Part shown: positions 8,082 to 14,053 of the stretch, piece by piece
Layout: each line of letters begins with the position of its first letter
Position numbering within the stretch: position 1 is the stretch's first letter
Assembly (NCBI GenBank): GCA_963594675.1
Contig: CAVBGA010000157.1
Location: 1 to 14,053 of the forward strand
Direction: 5' to 3'
From: Ruminococcus_G sp963594675
GTDB taxonomy: Bacteria; Bacillota; Clostridia; Lachnospirales; Lachnospiraceae
DNA length: 14,053 nt
Position numbers and translations under genes: made by a program
Notes under the pieces: generated by a model
Databases searched by the model: none
What the model was told of the DNA's origin: nothing
What the model saw: only the letters and a program-made list of their open reading frames with translations

Positions 8082-8155
8082 GAAATCTCTCCTAACTTCT
8101 ACTAGTAAAAAATGAAGAAATATAAAAGAATGGCGTAAGCCACGGAGGTAATAAG

Positions 8156-9340
8156 ATGTCAAGAGGTAGATTCGGCATCCATGGAGGCCAGTATATTCCT
8201 GAAACGCTAATGAATGCGGTACTGGAACTGGAGGATGCCTACAACAAATACAAGGATGATCCGGAATTTAACCGGGAATTAACAGAACTTTTCAATGATT
8301 ATGCTGGACGTCCATCCCGTCTATATTATGCAGAGCATATGACTAAGGATCTGGGCGGTGCCAAGGTATATCTGAAGAGAGAAGACCTAAATCATACAGG
8401 ATCCCATAAAATCAACAATGTACTGGGACAGTGTCTGTTGGCAAAAAGAATGGGTAAGACCCGTGTTATTGCAGAAACAGGTGCCGGACAGCACGGAGTA
8501 GCTACGGCTACCGTGGCAGCTCTTATGGGGTTAGAGTGCGAAGTTTACATGGGTAAGGAGGACACCATCCGCCAGGCCCTGAATGTATACAGAATGCGCC
8601 TTTTGGGAGCAAAGGTACATGCTGTTGAGTCGGGAACCGGAACCCTTAAGGATGCGGTGTCTGAAACCATGCGTGAATGGACCAATAGAATTGATGATAC
8701 CCATTATGTTCTGGGATCTGTTATGGGGCCTCATCCCTTCCCTACCATTGTAAGGGATTTCCAGGCAGTGATTTCTAAGGAAATTAAGTCTCAGATTCTT
8801 GAAAAAGAAGGAAGACTTCCGGATGTGGTCATGGCCTGCGTAGGCGGCGGTTCCAATGCCATCGGTTCCTTCTATCATTTTATCGAAGATAAGGATGTTC
8901 GCCTTATTGGCTGCGAGGCAGCTGGAAGAGGTATTGATACAGCAGAGACTGCGGCAACCATTGCAACAGGAAGATTGGGTATCTTCCACGGTATGAAATC
9001 CTATTTTTGCCAGGACGAATATGGTCAGATTGCACCGGTATATTCTATTTCTGCTGGATTAGATTATCCAGGCGTAGGCCCGGAGCATGCCATGCTTTAT
9101 GATAGCAAGAGAGCAGAATATGTGCCGGTAACTGATGATGAGGCGGTAGACGCTTTTGAATATTTGTCTAAGGTAGAGGGTGTGATTCCCGCCATTGAAA
9201 GTGCCCATGCGGTAGCTTATGCCAAAAAACTGGTGCCTACCCTGGACAAGGATAAAATTGTAGTAATTACCATCTCCGGCCGTGGAGACAAGGATGTGGC
9301 AGCGATTGCCAGATACAGAGGGGAGGATCTTTATGAGTAA
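8156..9340 (+). CDS. trpB: Tryptophan synthase beta chain
   Basis: TrpB (394 residues) joins indole with serine through PLP to make tryptophan, in an alpha2-beta2 complex with TrpA. The PLP lysine is K85 in HTGSHKINN. E107 in ETGAGQHG matches the catalytic Glu. GGGSNAIG (230-237) binds the PLP phosphate. Its length and the N-terminal GRFGIHGGQYIPETL make it the classical TrpB1 form rather than the TrpB2 variant. The ATG at 8156 follows ACGGAGGT (8142-8149) at normal spacing. The end overlaps trpA by 8 bases. Upstream is the 74-base trpC-trpB gap, which contains TATAAA at 8121-8126 but no convincing -35 box, so an internal promoter is possible but weak. Confidence 0.98.
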   Translation: MSRGRFGIHGGQYIPETLMNAVLELEDAYNKYKDDPEFNRELTELFNDYAGRPSRLYYAEHMTKDLGGAKVYLKREDLNHTGSHKINNVLGQCLLAKRMGKTRVIAETGAGQHGVATATVAALMGLECEVYMGKEDTIRQALNVYRMRLLGAKVHAVESGTGTLKDAVSETMREWTNRIDDTHYVLGSVMGPHPFPTIVRDFQAVISKEIKSQILEKEGRLPDVVMACVGGGSNAIGSFYHFIEDKDVRLIGCEAAGRGIDTAETAATIATGRLGIFHGMKSYFCQDEYGQIAPVYSISAGLDYPGVGPEHAMLYDSKRAEYVPVTDDEAVDAFEYLSKVEGVIPAIESAHAVAYAKKLVPTLDKDKIVVITISGRGDKDVAAIARYRGEDLYE

Positions 9341-10106
9341 GAGAGTTGCAGAAGCATTTGCAAAGGGTAAGGCTTTTATCCCCTTTATCACCAGTGGAGA
9401 CCCCTCTTTGGATGTAACAGAGGAGCTAGTATATGCCATGGAAGAGGCAGGAGCGGATCTGATTGAGTTGGGAATTCCTTTCTCAGATCCTACAGCAGAA
9501 GGTCCTGTCATCCAGGCAGCCAATTTAAGAGCCCTGTCCGGTGGTGTGACTACAGACAAGGTTTTCGATATGGTAGAGAAAATCCGCAAGAAATCCTCTA
9601 TCCCTCTTGTATTCATGACCTATGCCAATGTGGTATTTTCCTATGGCACCGAGCGTTTTTGTAAGAGAGCCTCTGAGGTAGGAATGGATGGTCTGATTCT
9701 TCCGGATGTTCCCTTTGAGGAGAAGGAAGAGTTTGATACGGTTTGCAAGAAATATGATTTGGAACTGATTTCCCTCATTGCACCTACTTCACATGAGCGG
9801 ATTGCCATGATTGCAAAAGAGGCGAATGGCTTCGTATATTGTGTCTCCTCTCTGGGAGTAACCGGTGTTCGCTCCGACATCACAACAGACATTCAGGCCA
9901 TGGTAGATCTGGTGAAATCCCAGCAGGATATTCCCTGCGCTGTAGGATTCGGTATCTCCACCCCAGAGCAATGCAAGAAAATGGCCGATCAGTCGGATGG
10001 AGCCATCGTAGGTTCCGCTATTGTGAAAATTTGTGCTAAATACGGAAAAGACTGCGTTCCTCATGTGAAAGAATTTGTAAAAAATATGAAGGATTCTATA
10101 CGATAA
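9333..10106 (+). CDS. trpA: Tryptophan synthase alpha chain
   Basis: TrpA (257 residues) is a TIM barrel that splits indole-3-glycerol phosphate to indole and glyceraldehyde-3-phosphate and passes indole to TrpB. The signature is LIELGIPFSDPTAEGPVIQ (residues 43-61). E45 matches catalytic Glu49 of the Salmonella enzyme. The position of Salmonella Asp60 is Glu (E56), a conservative change. YCVSSLGVTGVR (170-181) and GFGIS (210-214) are phosphate-binding loops. ATG at 9333 is chosen because GGGAGG (9321-9326) precedes it and MSKRVAEAF is a normal start; the in-frame upstream TTG at 9282 lies deep in trpB. The 8-base overlap with trpB fits translational coupling of complex partners. It is the last gene of the operon. 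Confidence 0.97.
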   Translation: MSKRVAEAFAKGKAFIPFITSGDPSLDVTEELVYAMEEAGADLIELGIPFSDPTAEGPVIQAANLRALSGGVTTDKVFDMVEKIRKKSSIPLVFMTYANVVFSYGTERFCKRASEVGMDGLILPDVPFEEKEEFDTVCKKYDLELISLIAPTSHERIAMIAKEANGFVYCVSSLGVTGVRSDITTDIQAMVDLVKSQQDIPCAVGFGISTPEQCKKMADQSDGAIVGSAIVKICAKYGKDCVPHVKEFVKNMKDSIR

Positions 10107-10175
10107 TCAATTGGAATTCATTTGAAAACAGATTATTCGATAGATGGGAGATTTCTTATCCCAATCCTCTTACCT

Positions 10176-10214
10176 ACTGCCAAGGAATCTTCAGGATTCC
10201 TTGGCAGTATTTCT
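10176..10214 (+). terminator. Terminator at end of trp operon
   Basis: A perfect 14-bp stem, ACTGCCAAGGAATC (10176-10189) with GATTCCTTGGCAGT (10195-10208), has a 5-base loop and is followed by ATTTCT, a weak T-tract. It ends 4 bases before the stop codon of the convergent minus-strand gene. On that strand no T-run follows the hairpin, so it mainly serves trpA, though it may act as a 3' stabiliser for both. Confidence 0.75.
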
Positions 10215-10674
10215 ATTGTTCTATATTTTTAACGGCAACCTCTCTATGTTCCACGGAAGTGGAAAACACAATTAGCGTTCTTGTTTTTCCAAATTTGTGA
10301 ATCTCATTAATAAATTGATCCAGGGCGTCCGTAGTGTGGAAATGTCCCTCAATCAACATGGAATAGTCCCCAGTCACGCAGTTACATTCCACCACCTCTT
10401 CTTTGGAGCGGATATAAGGATAAAAATCCGCTTTATCCTTAGGCTCTACTTCCAGACAGATAAATGCTTTTACATAATATCCCAGGGCCATAGGACTTAA
10501 GACCGCATGGTAGCCCAGAATGTAGCCATTTTTTTCTAGGTTACTGATTCTTGCAGAAACAGCTGGCGAAGATAAAAATACCTGGGCAGCAATATCTTTA
10601 ATAGGCATTCGACCATCATTTCTCAGTAAATTCATGATTTTTCGATCTATTTCATCAATTTCGTATTTTTTCAT
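10213..10674 (-). CDS. Lrp/AsnC family transcriptional regulator
   Basis: This 153-residue protein belongs to the leucine-responsive/AsnC family of DNA-binding regulators that respond to small ligands, usually amino acids. Residues 5-60 form the winged helix-turn-helix (DEIDRKIMNLLRNDGRMPIKDIA, then LSSPAVSARISNLEKNGYI). Residues about 66-145 form the RAM ligand/oligomerization domain with the typical VVECNCVTGDYSMLIE segment (94-109). The ATG at 10674 (minus strand) follows AGGAGG at 8-base spacing. It is divergent from gdhA across 192 bases, so autoregulation and control of gdhA are reasonable guesses. Family members often regulate themselves and a neighbour in amino-acid metabolism. The ligand cannot be read from sequence. 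Confidence 0.92.
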   Translation of the reverse strand: MKKYEIDEIDRKIMNLLRNDGRMPIKDIAAQVFLSSPAVSARISNLEKNGYILGYHAVLSPMALGYYVKAFICLEVEPKDKADFYPYIRSKEEVVECNCVTGDYSMLIEGHFHTTDALDQFINEIHKFGKTRTLIVFSTSVEHREVAVKNIEQ

Positions 10675-10706
10675 AAGGATGCCTCCTACACTTAATTTTA
10701 TTAAGT

Positions 10707-10735
10707 ATAATAAAGGAGATAACGAAGAAATTCAA
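10707..10735 (-). promoter_or_regulatory. Putative promoter of the Lrp-family gene
   Basis: On the minus strand, TTGAAT (10730-10735) lies 17 bases from TATTAT (10707-10712), predicting a start near 10700. The inverted repeat ACTTAA-TTTTA-TTAAGT (10690-10706) covers the predicted start region and could be an operator for the gene's own product. Confidence 0.5.
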
Positions 10736-10782
10736 GTTTTCAGCGGAATTTTTTAAATATGACAGCTCTTCCCCTCAACGTA

Positions 10783-10811
10783 TTGACTTCATTTTTGTCT
10801 GGGTGTAAAGT
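10783..10811 (+). promoter_or_regulatory. Putative gdhA promoter
   Basis: TTGACT (10783-10788, 5 of 6), a 17-base spacer and TAAAGT (10806-10811, 4 of 6) predict a start near 10818 and a leader of about 50 bases before the gdhA ATG. A weak inverted pair AAATTC (10728-10733) / GAATTT (10746-10751) lies upstream and might be a regulator site. Confidence 0.55.
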
Positions 10812-10866
10812 TCAGGACGTGTTAAGGAACACAGAAAAAACAGAGGACAGAAAGGAGTTCATACCC

Positions 10867-12135
10867 ATGGATTCAGTCAAGAAAACCTACGATCCCTACC
10901 AGAATGTAGTGGACGTTATGGAACAGGCGATGGAGATCGGCCATATTAATCGAGATACCTTCGAAATCATAAAAAATCCCCAAAGAGAGACAAAGGTGTA
11001 CCTTCCGGTGGAGATGGATGATGGTCATGTAGAAGTATTTGAAGGTTATAGAGTCCAGCATTCCAATATTCGTGGACCCTTCAAAGGAGGAATTCGTTTC
11101 CATCCCAATTGTGATCTGAATGAAGTAAAGGCTTTATCCATGTGGATGTCTTTGAAATGTGCGGTAGCCAATATCCCCTATGGTGGAGCAAAGGGAGGAA
11201 TTAAGGTAGATCCTTCCAAGCTTTCTAAGGGAGAGTTAAGAAGATTGACCCGCCGTTATACATTTGCCATTGCGCCAATCATCGGAGCAGATACCGATAT
11301 TCCGGCACCGGATGTAAATACCAATGCCCAGATTATGGCATGGGTGCTGGATACCTATAGCCAGTTAAATGGCAAACCTTCCCCAGGAGTAGTTACCGGT
11401 AAACCAGTAGAGCTGGGCGGTTCTAAAGGCCGTAATTCCGCTACCGGACGTGGCGTATATTTCAGCACCAAATTCCTTCTGGAGGAAGAGGGCAAGGATA
11501 TTAAGGAAGCCGCTATTGCCATTCAGGGAATGGGAAATGTAGGAAGCAATGCAGCACGTATCTTCTATCATAGAGATATTAAGGTAGTTGCAGTTAGCGA
11601 TATTTCCGGTGGTTTGTATAAGAAAGACGGTTTGGATATTACAGAAATTTCTGAGTATCTGGAGACCAGAGGCAATCTTTTGAAAGATTATAATGCACCG
11701 GGTGTAAGTCATATCAGCAATGACGAGCTTCTGACATGCGAGTGCGATGTACTGATTCCGGCAGCTTTGGAGAATCAGATTACAGCAGAGGTGGCTGAGA
11801 AAGTAAAATGTTCTTATATTGTAGAGGCAGCCAACGGACCTACCAGTGAAGAAGGCGATAAGGTTCTGGAAGAGAGAGGTATTCCGGTAATTCCGGATAT
11901 CTTCGCAAACTGCGGTGGTGTTATTGTATCCTATTTCGAGTGGGTACAGAACCTGCAGGAGCTGACCTGGACCAGAGATCGGGTCAATGAAATGCTGGCA
12001 GATCTTATGGGCAAGTCCTTCAGAGAGATTCTTGGAGTAAAGAAAGAGTGCAATTGCACCTTCCGTATGGCAGCTTATATCGTGGCCTTGAGAAAGTTGA
12101 TTTATGCTCAGGATATCAAGGGAATTTTCCCCTGA
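10867..12135 (+). CDS. gdhA: Glutamate dehydrogenase
   Basis: This 422-residue enzyme interconverts glutamate with 2-oxoglutarate and ammonia using NAD(P). K73 (GPFKGGIRFHP), K97 (SLKCAV), K109 (PYGGAKGGI) and D149 (APDVNT) keep the spacing of the substrate-binding and catalytic Lys and Asp of the Clostridium symbiosum enzyme. The dinucleotide fold begins at GMGNVGSNAA (221-230), and the acidic residue after the second strand (D245 in VAVSDISGG) hints at NAD preference (inference). The length suits the roughly 420-residue clostridial/archaeal type rather than the 450-residue form. The ATG at 10867 follows AAAGGAG (10851-10857) at 9 bases. A longer in-frame ATG at 10759 has no ribosome site and would include the promoter. 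It is divergent from an Lrp-type regulator and is transcribed as a single gene. Confidence 0.97.
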   Translation: MDSVKKTYDPYQNVVDVMEQAMEIGHINRDTFEIIKNPQRETKVYLPVEMDDGHVEVFEGYRVQHSNIRGPFKGGIRFHPNCDLNEVKALSMWMSLKCAVANIPYGGAKGGIKVDPSKLSKGELRRLTRRYTFAIAPIIGADTDIPAPDVNTNAQIMAWVLDTYSQLNGKPSPGVVTGKPVELGGSKGRNSATGRGVYFSTKFLLEEEGKDIKEAAIAIQGMGNVGSNAARIFYHRDIKVVAVSDISGGLYKKDGLDITEISEYLETRGNLLKDYNAPGVSHISNDELLTCECDVLIPAALENQITAEVAEKVKCSYIVEAANGPTSEEGDKVLEERGIPVIPDIFANCGGVIVSYFEWVQNLQELTWTRDRVNEMLADLMGKSFREILGVKKECNCTFRMAAYIVALRKLIYAQDIKGIFP

Positions 12136-12150
12136 TCATATAATTAGGTA

Positions 12151-12213
12151 CTTCCTCCTCCGGAAGACCAAAAAAGACGCAGGATGTTGTGAAATACAGC
12201 ACCCTGCGTTTTT
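12151..12213 (+). ncRNA. Candidate 3'-UTR small RNA of gdhA
   Basis: Fifteen bases after the gdhA stop, CTTCC (12151-12155) and GGAAG (12162-12166) form a hairpin whose loop is TCCTCC, an anti-Shine-Dalgarno sequence. An A-rich linker and then a strong terminator hairpin follow. This architecture (C/U-rich loop plus terminator) resembles Gram-positive small RNAs that pair with ribosome binding sites. It is a hypothesis from structure only and could simply be untranslated sequence. Confidence 0.25.
12177..12213 (+). terminator. gdhA intrinsic terminator
   Basis: ACGCAGG-A-TGTTGT (12177-12190) pairs with ACAGCA-C-CCTGCGT (12196-12209) around loop GAAAT, with a single A/C mismatch and one G-T pair, followed by five T residues (12209-12213). 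Confidence 0.9.
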
Positions 12214-12215
12214 AT

Positions 12216-12228
12216 CGTAGAGGAAACT
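12216..12228 (+). repeat. Post-terminator element, diverged copy
   Basis: CGTAGAGGAAACT, 2 bases after the T-tract of the gdhA terminator, matches the core of the element at 4187 and 13457 (TGTATAGGAAACT) except for two bases. The sequence beyond it (CGCAG) is different. Confidence 0.45.
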
Positions 12229-12315
12229 CGCAGTTCTGTCCGCCTTTTAGTTTAGGTTAATGTTTTCTTGTGACAGCTTTAAGTTTCTTTGTGTTTGGCC
12301 TTTAGCTTTCTTTCC

Positions 12316-12321
12316 TATAAT
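12316..12321 (+). promoter_or_regulatory. Putative -10 box for the CPBP protease gene
   Basis: A perfect TATAAT lies about 210 bases before the CPBP start, downstream of the gdhA terminator. No good -35 box is at 16-18 bases (best TTTGGC), so the promoter call is moderate. Bases 12229-12310 are pyrimidine-rich and otherwise featureless. Confidence 0.45.
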
Positions 12322-12440
12322 GTGTACATAAGATACAGCAAGGCATTAAACAGTAGCCAGTAAGCTTTCCGGCAGATGATGGAGTCGGTGGGAGAGTTGA
12401 AAACGCAGGGATTAATGCAAAAAGGAAATCTGTTAGATAT

Positions 12441-12506
12441 AACAGGAGAAAACAACAAGGAAAACAACAAAAAAGGTAAGCAACAAGAACAAGCAAGAAA
12501 ACAAGA
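12441..12506 (+). other. Purine/CAA-rich, nearly T-free untranslated leader
   Basis: Sixty-six bases contain a single T and consist of A-rich AAC/CAA/AAG runs, ending just before the ribosome site AAAGGAG of the CPBP gene. It should be unstructured RNA. It is in frame with the CPBP reading frame, but no ribosome site precedes the upstream ATGs, so it is read as leader. Confidence 0.5.
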
Positions 12507-12528
12507 TCTAAGAAAAGGAGAAATGAAC

Positions 12529-13359
12529 ATGGAAACTACAATGAGAAGAAAACACAAAGTATTTGACAGACCTCTGCTGGGAATGTTTGTGGCAATGATC
12601 GTAACCCTGTTTATGGTGCAAATTGGCGCAGGCTTTGCACTGACAGGACTTAAGCTGGCGGCAGGTGAGCATTTTACAATGCTTCATAAAAGTCTTGCAA
12701 TGATTATTGCAGCAGCAGTATTTATGTCTCTTTACAAATTCTGGTTCCGTGGGGAAATGAATGACTATTTTACCTTTCAGGGAACTAGAAAAGGCCTTTT
12801 AATGGCAGCATTTATCACCGTATTTTTGGTAGAAAATCTTTGGAGTTTTGTTAAACCAGGCGCCGCTATTGGTAATCCTATGGTGGCTTTGATTATGGGA
12901 ATGGCACCGGGAATTGCCGAGGAGGTCATCTTCCGTTTGATTCCTATCTCTATTGCTATGAGAGGCAAGGATAGAGAAAAAATGATAAAAATTAGCATTA
13001 TTGTAACCAGCCTTCTTTTTGGCCTTGCACATGCGATTAACTTCTCTGATGGAGCAGCTTTATCCAGCACTGCAATCCAGGTGGTATATACATTTGGTTT
13101 GGGAATACTTTTCTCAGCAATTTATCTGAGAACAGGAAATATCTGGGTAACCATGATTCTTCATACAATTCTTGATACAACAGCCTTTTTGGCACCTAGC
13201 CTGCAGGCTAGTGGCGGGTTAATGACTGCCTCCACCTCCACTCTGGATCTGGTTATTATAACAGTACAAACGATTGTTATGATCGGATGGGCACTTTACC
13301 TGGTGCGTAAAGAAAAGAGACAGGAAATTATGGATAGATGGGAGGCTATCTGGGGATAA
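12529..13359 (+). CDS. CPBP family intramembrane glutamic endopeptidase
   Basis: This 276-residue multi-pass membrane protein belongs to the CPBP (CaaX protease and bacteriocin-processing, formerly Abi) family. Catalytic motifs are E131/E132 and R136 in EEVIFR, F164 and H168 in FGLAH, and H212 with D216 in HTILD. Hydrophobic segments at roughly 16-40, 55-70, 88-104, 117-130, 152-170, 183-200 and 238-258 fit the family. Bacterial members are linked to bacteriocin self-immunity, peptide maturation or surface protein handling, but no bacteriocin gene is next to it, so the role here is unknown. The ATG at 12529 is chosen because AGGAG (12516-12520) is 8 bases away; the ATG at 12523 is too close. 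The gene stands alone between two terminators, with its own promoter candidate. Confidence 0.88.
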   Translation: METTMRRKHKVFDRPLLGMFVAMIVTLFMVQIGAGFALTGLKLAAGEHFTMLHKSLAMIIAAAVFMSLYKFWFRGEMNDYFTFQGTRKGLLMAAFITVFLVENLWSFVKPGAAIGNPMVALIMGMAPGIAEEVIFRLIPISIAMRGKDREKMIKISIIVTSLLFGLAHAINFSDGAALSSTAIQVVYTFGLGILFSAIYLRTGNIWVTMILHTILDTTAFLAPSLQASGGLMTASTSTLDLVIITVQTIVMIGWALYLVRKEKRQEIMDRWEAIWG

Positions 13360-13413
13360 ATATAAGAAAGAAATTCGCAAGAGAAATATTGTAAAAAATA
13401 TCATATAAAAAAT

Positions 13414-13458
13414 ACCGGCAGAGGGTCTTTGTAGAAATCCACTGCCGGTTTCTTTATT
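13414..13458 (+). terminator. Terminator of the CPBP protease gene
   Basis: ACCGGCAG (13414-13421) pairs with CTGCCGGT (13442-13449), with a few extra inner pairs (GGG/TCC), followed by TTTCTTTATT. It lies 55 bases after the stop codon; the stretch between is A/T-rich and holds nothing else recognisable. Confidence 0.88.
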
Positions 13459-13475
13459 GTATAGGAAACTTTGTT
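13457..13475 (+). repeat. Post-terminator element, copy 2
   Basis: TTGTATAGGAAACTTTGTT is identical over 19 bases to 4187-4205 and begins within the T-rich tail of the CPBP terminator. The shared placement behind terminators of unrelated genes argues against chance. Confidence 0.6.
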
Positions 13476-13534
13476 TTACCCTTGATTTTGGATTGTATCG
13501 AAAAAAAAGCAAGGAACATAACAGAGTTATAGTA

Positions 13535-13552
13535 AAGCATAGGAATATGCTT
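13535..13552 (+). other. Short hairpin with GGAA tetraloop
   Basis: AAGCATA (13535-13541) pairs perfectly with TATGCTT (13546-13552) around GGAA. No T-tract follows, so it is not a terminator. It lies in the metY upstream region; its role is unknown. Confidence 0.4.
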
Positions 13553-13588
13553 GGTTGAAGCAAAAGGAGAATCAGTGTACCCTAAAAC

Positions 13589-13616
13589 AAGTATGACATA
13601 TAAAGTATGATATATA
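13589..13616 (+). repeat. Tandem 14-base direct repeat upstream of metY
   Basis: AAGTATGACATATA (13589-13602) is followed immediately by AAGTATGATATATA (13603-13616), differing at one base. It ends 33 bases before the putative -10 box, a position suited to a regulator binding as two adjacent subunits. Confidence 0.6.
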
Positions 13617-13648
13617 GGAGAAAGGATTTAGCTTCTAGGACTCTTCTA

Positions 13649-13654
13649 TATAAT
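13649..13654 (+). promoter_or_regulatory. Putative -10 box for metY
   Basis: A perfect TATAAT lies 60 bases before the metY ATG. The sequence 17 bases upstream (ATTTAG) is a poor -35 box, which would fit an activator-dependent promoter. No SAM (S-box) riboswitch or T-box motif is visible in 13476-13714. Confidence 0.45.
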
Positions 13655-13714
13655 TATGCGGTGCAATCATGTATAAACGAAACACGATATCATAAAAGGA
13701 TGGGGGATAATTCC

Positions 13715-14053
13715 ATGAGACAGGAAACAAAATGTATTGAAGCCGGCTATACTCCGAAAAATGGCGAGCCGCGCATGATTCCAATTATTCAAAGTACAAC
13801 ATTTAAATATGACACCAGTGCGGATATGGGAAAATTATTTGACCTTGAGGCAGAGGGATATTTTTATTCCCGCCTGCAGAATCCCACCAATGATATGGTG
13901 GCTGCAAAAATCGCAGCATTAGAAGGTGGTACTTCAGCTATGCTGACATCTTCCGGTCAGGCTGCAGCTTTCTTTTCCATTTTCAATATCGCAGGAGCCG
14001 GAGACCATGTAATTGCCTCCTCCACCATTTACGGGGGAAGCTATAACCTATTT
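13715..14053 (+). CDS. metY: O-acetylhomoserine sulfhydrylase / aminocarboxypropyltransferase, 3'-truncated by window edge
   Basis: The first 113 residues of a Cys/Met-metabolism PLP-dependent enzyme are visible, of about 425 expected. It would make homocysteine (or methionine) from O-acetylhomoserine and sulfide (or methanethiol) in the cytoplasm. The frame reads MRQETKCIEAGYTP, then IPIIQSTTFKY. Y51 and R53 in YSRLQNPT are the PLP-phosphate contacts donated to the neighbouring subunit. TSSGQAA (78-84) is the phosphate-binding loop, and Y106 in IYGGSYNLF is the PLP-stacking Tyr. The YSRLQNPT and STIYGGSYNLF blocks favour MetY over cystathionine synthase/lyase relatives. The ATG at 13715 follows GATGGGGGAT at about 8 bases. 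The PLP lysine lies beyond the window. A separate promoter is likely. Confidence 0.92.
   Translation, partial: MRQETKCIEAGYTPKNGEPRMIPIIQSTTFKYDTSADMGKLFDLEAEGYFYSRLQNPTNDMVAAKIAALEGGTSAMLTSSGQAAAFFSIFNIAGAGDHVIASSTIYGGSYNLF

Noticed and set aside
8121..8126. An internal promoter for trpBA based on TATAAA
   Set aside because: No -35 box is at suitable spacing in the A-rich gap, so the match may be chance; it is kept only as a remark.
10759..10866. A 36-residue N-terminal extension of gdhA
   Set aside because: There is no ribosome site before the ATG at 10759, the stretch covers the best promoter, and the protein from 10867 already has normal length.
12376..12528. A 51-residue hydrophilic N-terminal extension of the CPBP protein
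   Set aside because: There is no ribosome site before 12376, and a well-spaced AGGAG precedes the ATG at 12529.
12529..13359. A bacteriocin or phage-defence locus suggested by the CPBP (Abi) family
   Set aside because: No bacteriocin precursor, transporter, restriction or toxin gene is adjacent; the gene is flanked by terminators and housekeeping genes.
13575..13610. An 11-codon leader peptide (GTG start, ribosome-site-like AAAAGGAG) upstream of metY
   Set aside because: It lies upstream of the likely -10 box, has no run of Met or Cys codons, and no attenuator hairpin follows.
13476..13714. A SAM riboswitch or methionine T-box before metY
   Set aside because: No S-box core or T-box consensus (GGTGGNACCGCG) is visible and there is no terminator between this region and the gene.

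Overview
This window looks like chromosomal DNA of a low-to-mid GC member of the Clostridia, most likely Lachnospiraceae. The evidence is the AGGAGG-type ribosome binding sites, the Trp-specific T-box leader, the clostridial-length glutamate dehydrogenase and the general protein character. It reads as a mostly housekeeping amino-acid and cell-envelope region. I see no transposon, phage, CRISPR array or defence island.

Layout: (1) 1-3835, a co-directional envelope-precursor group: the C-terminal four-fifths of glmS, a membrane-anchored or secreted transglutaminase-like protein with a complete Cys-His-Asp triad (TTG start), and glf, UDP-galactopyranose mutase (GTG start). No terminator is visible in or after this group. 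(2) 3832-4185, a sigma-A-type promoter whose -35 box overlaps the glf stop codon, followed by a T-box leader with a UGG (Trp) specifier and an intrinsic terminator. (3) 4234-10106, the tryptophan operon trpE-trpG-trpD-trpC-trpB-trpA. Neighbouring genes overlap by 4 or 8 bases, except for a 74-base gap between trpC and trpB. trpF is absent. (4) 10213-10674, an Lrp/AsnC-family regulator on the minus strand, divergent from (5) gdhA (10867-12135). (6) 12529-13359, a CPBP-family intramembrane protease homologue with its own leader and terminator. (7) 13715 to the right edge, the start of an O-acetylhomoserine sulfhydrylase (MetY) gene behind a 355-base intergenic region.

Working together: GlmS feeds amino-sugar and cell-wall precursors, and Glf supplies UDP-galactofuranose for surface glycans. 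Uncharged tRNA-Trp should stabilise the T-box antiterminator and switch on the trp genes, which make tryptophan from chorismate provided that phosphoribosylanthranilate isomerase is encoded elsewhere. TrpE keeps the residues associated with feedback inhibition, giving a second layer of control. The Lrp-like protein is well placed to regulate itself and gdhA, linking amino-acid status to ammonia/glutamate metabolism.

The most interesting non-coding signals are: a 19-base sequence repeated exactly just after two intrinsic terminators, with a diverged core after a third; a UCCUCC-loop hairpin plus terminator in the gdhA 3' UTR that resembles a small RNA; and a 14-base tandem repeat upstream of metY. 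I did not find a clearly new multi-gene system.
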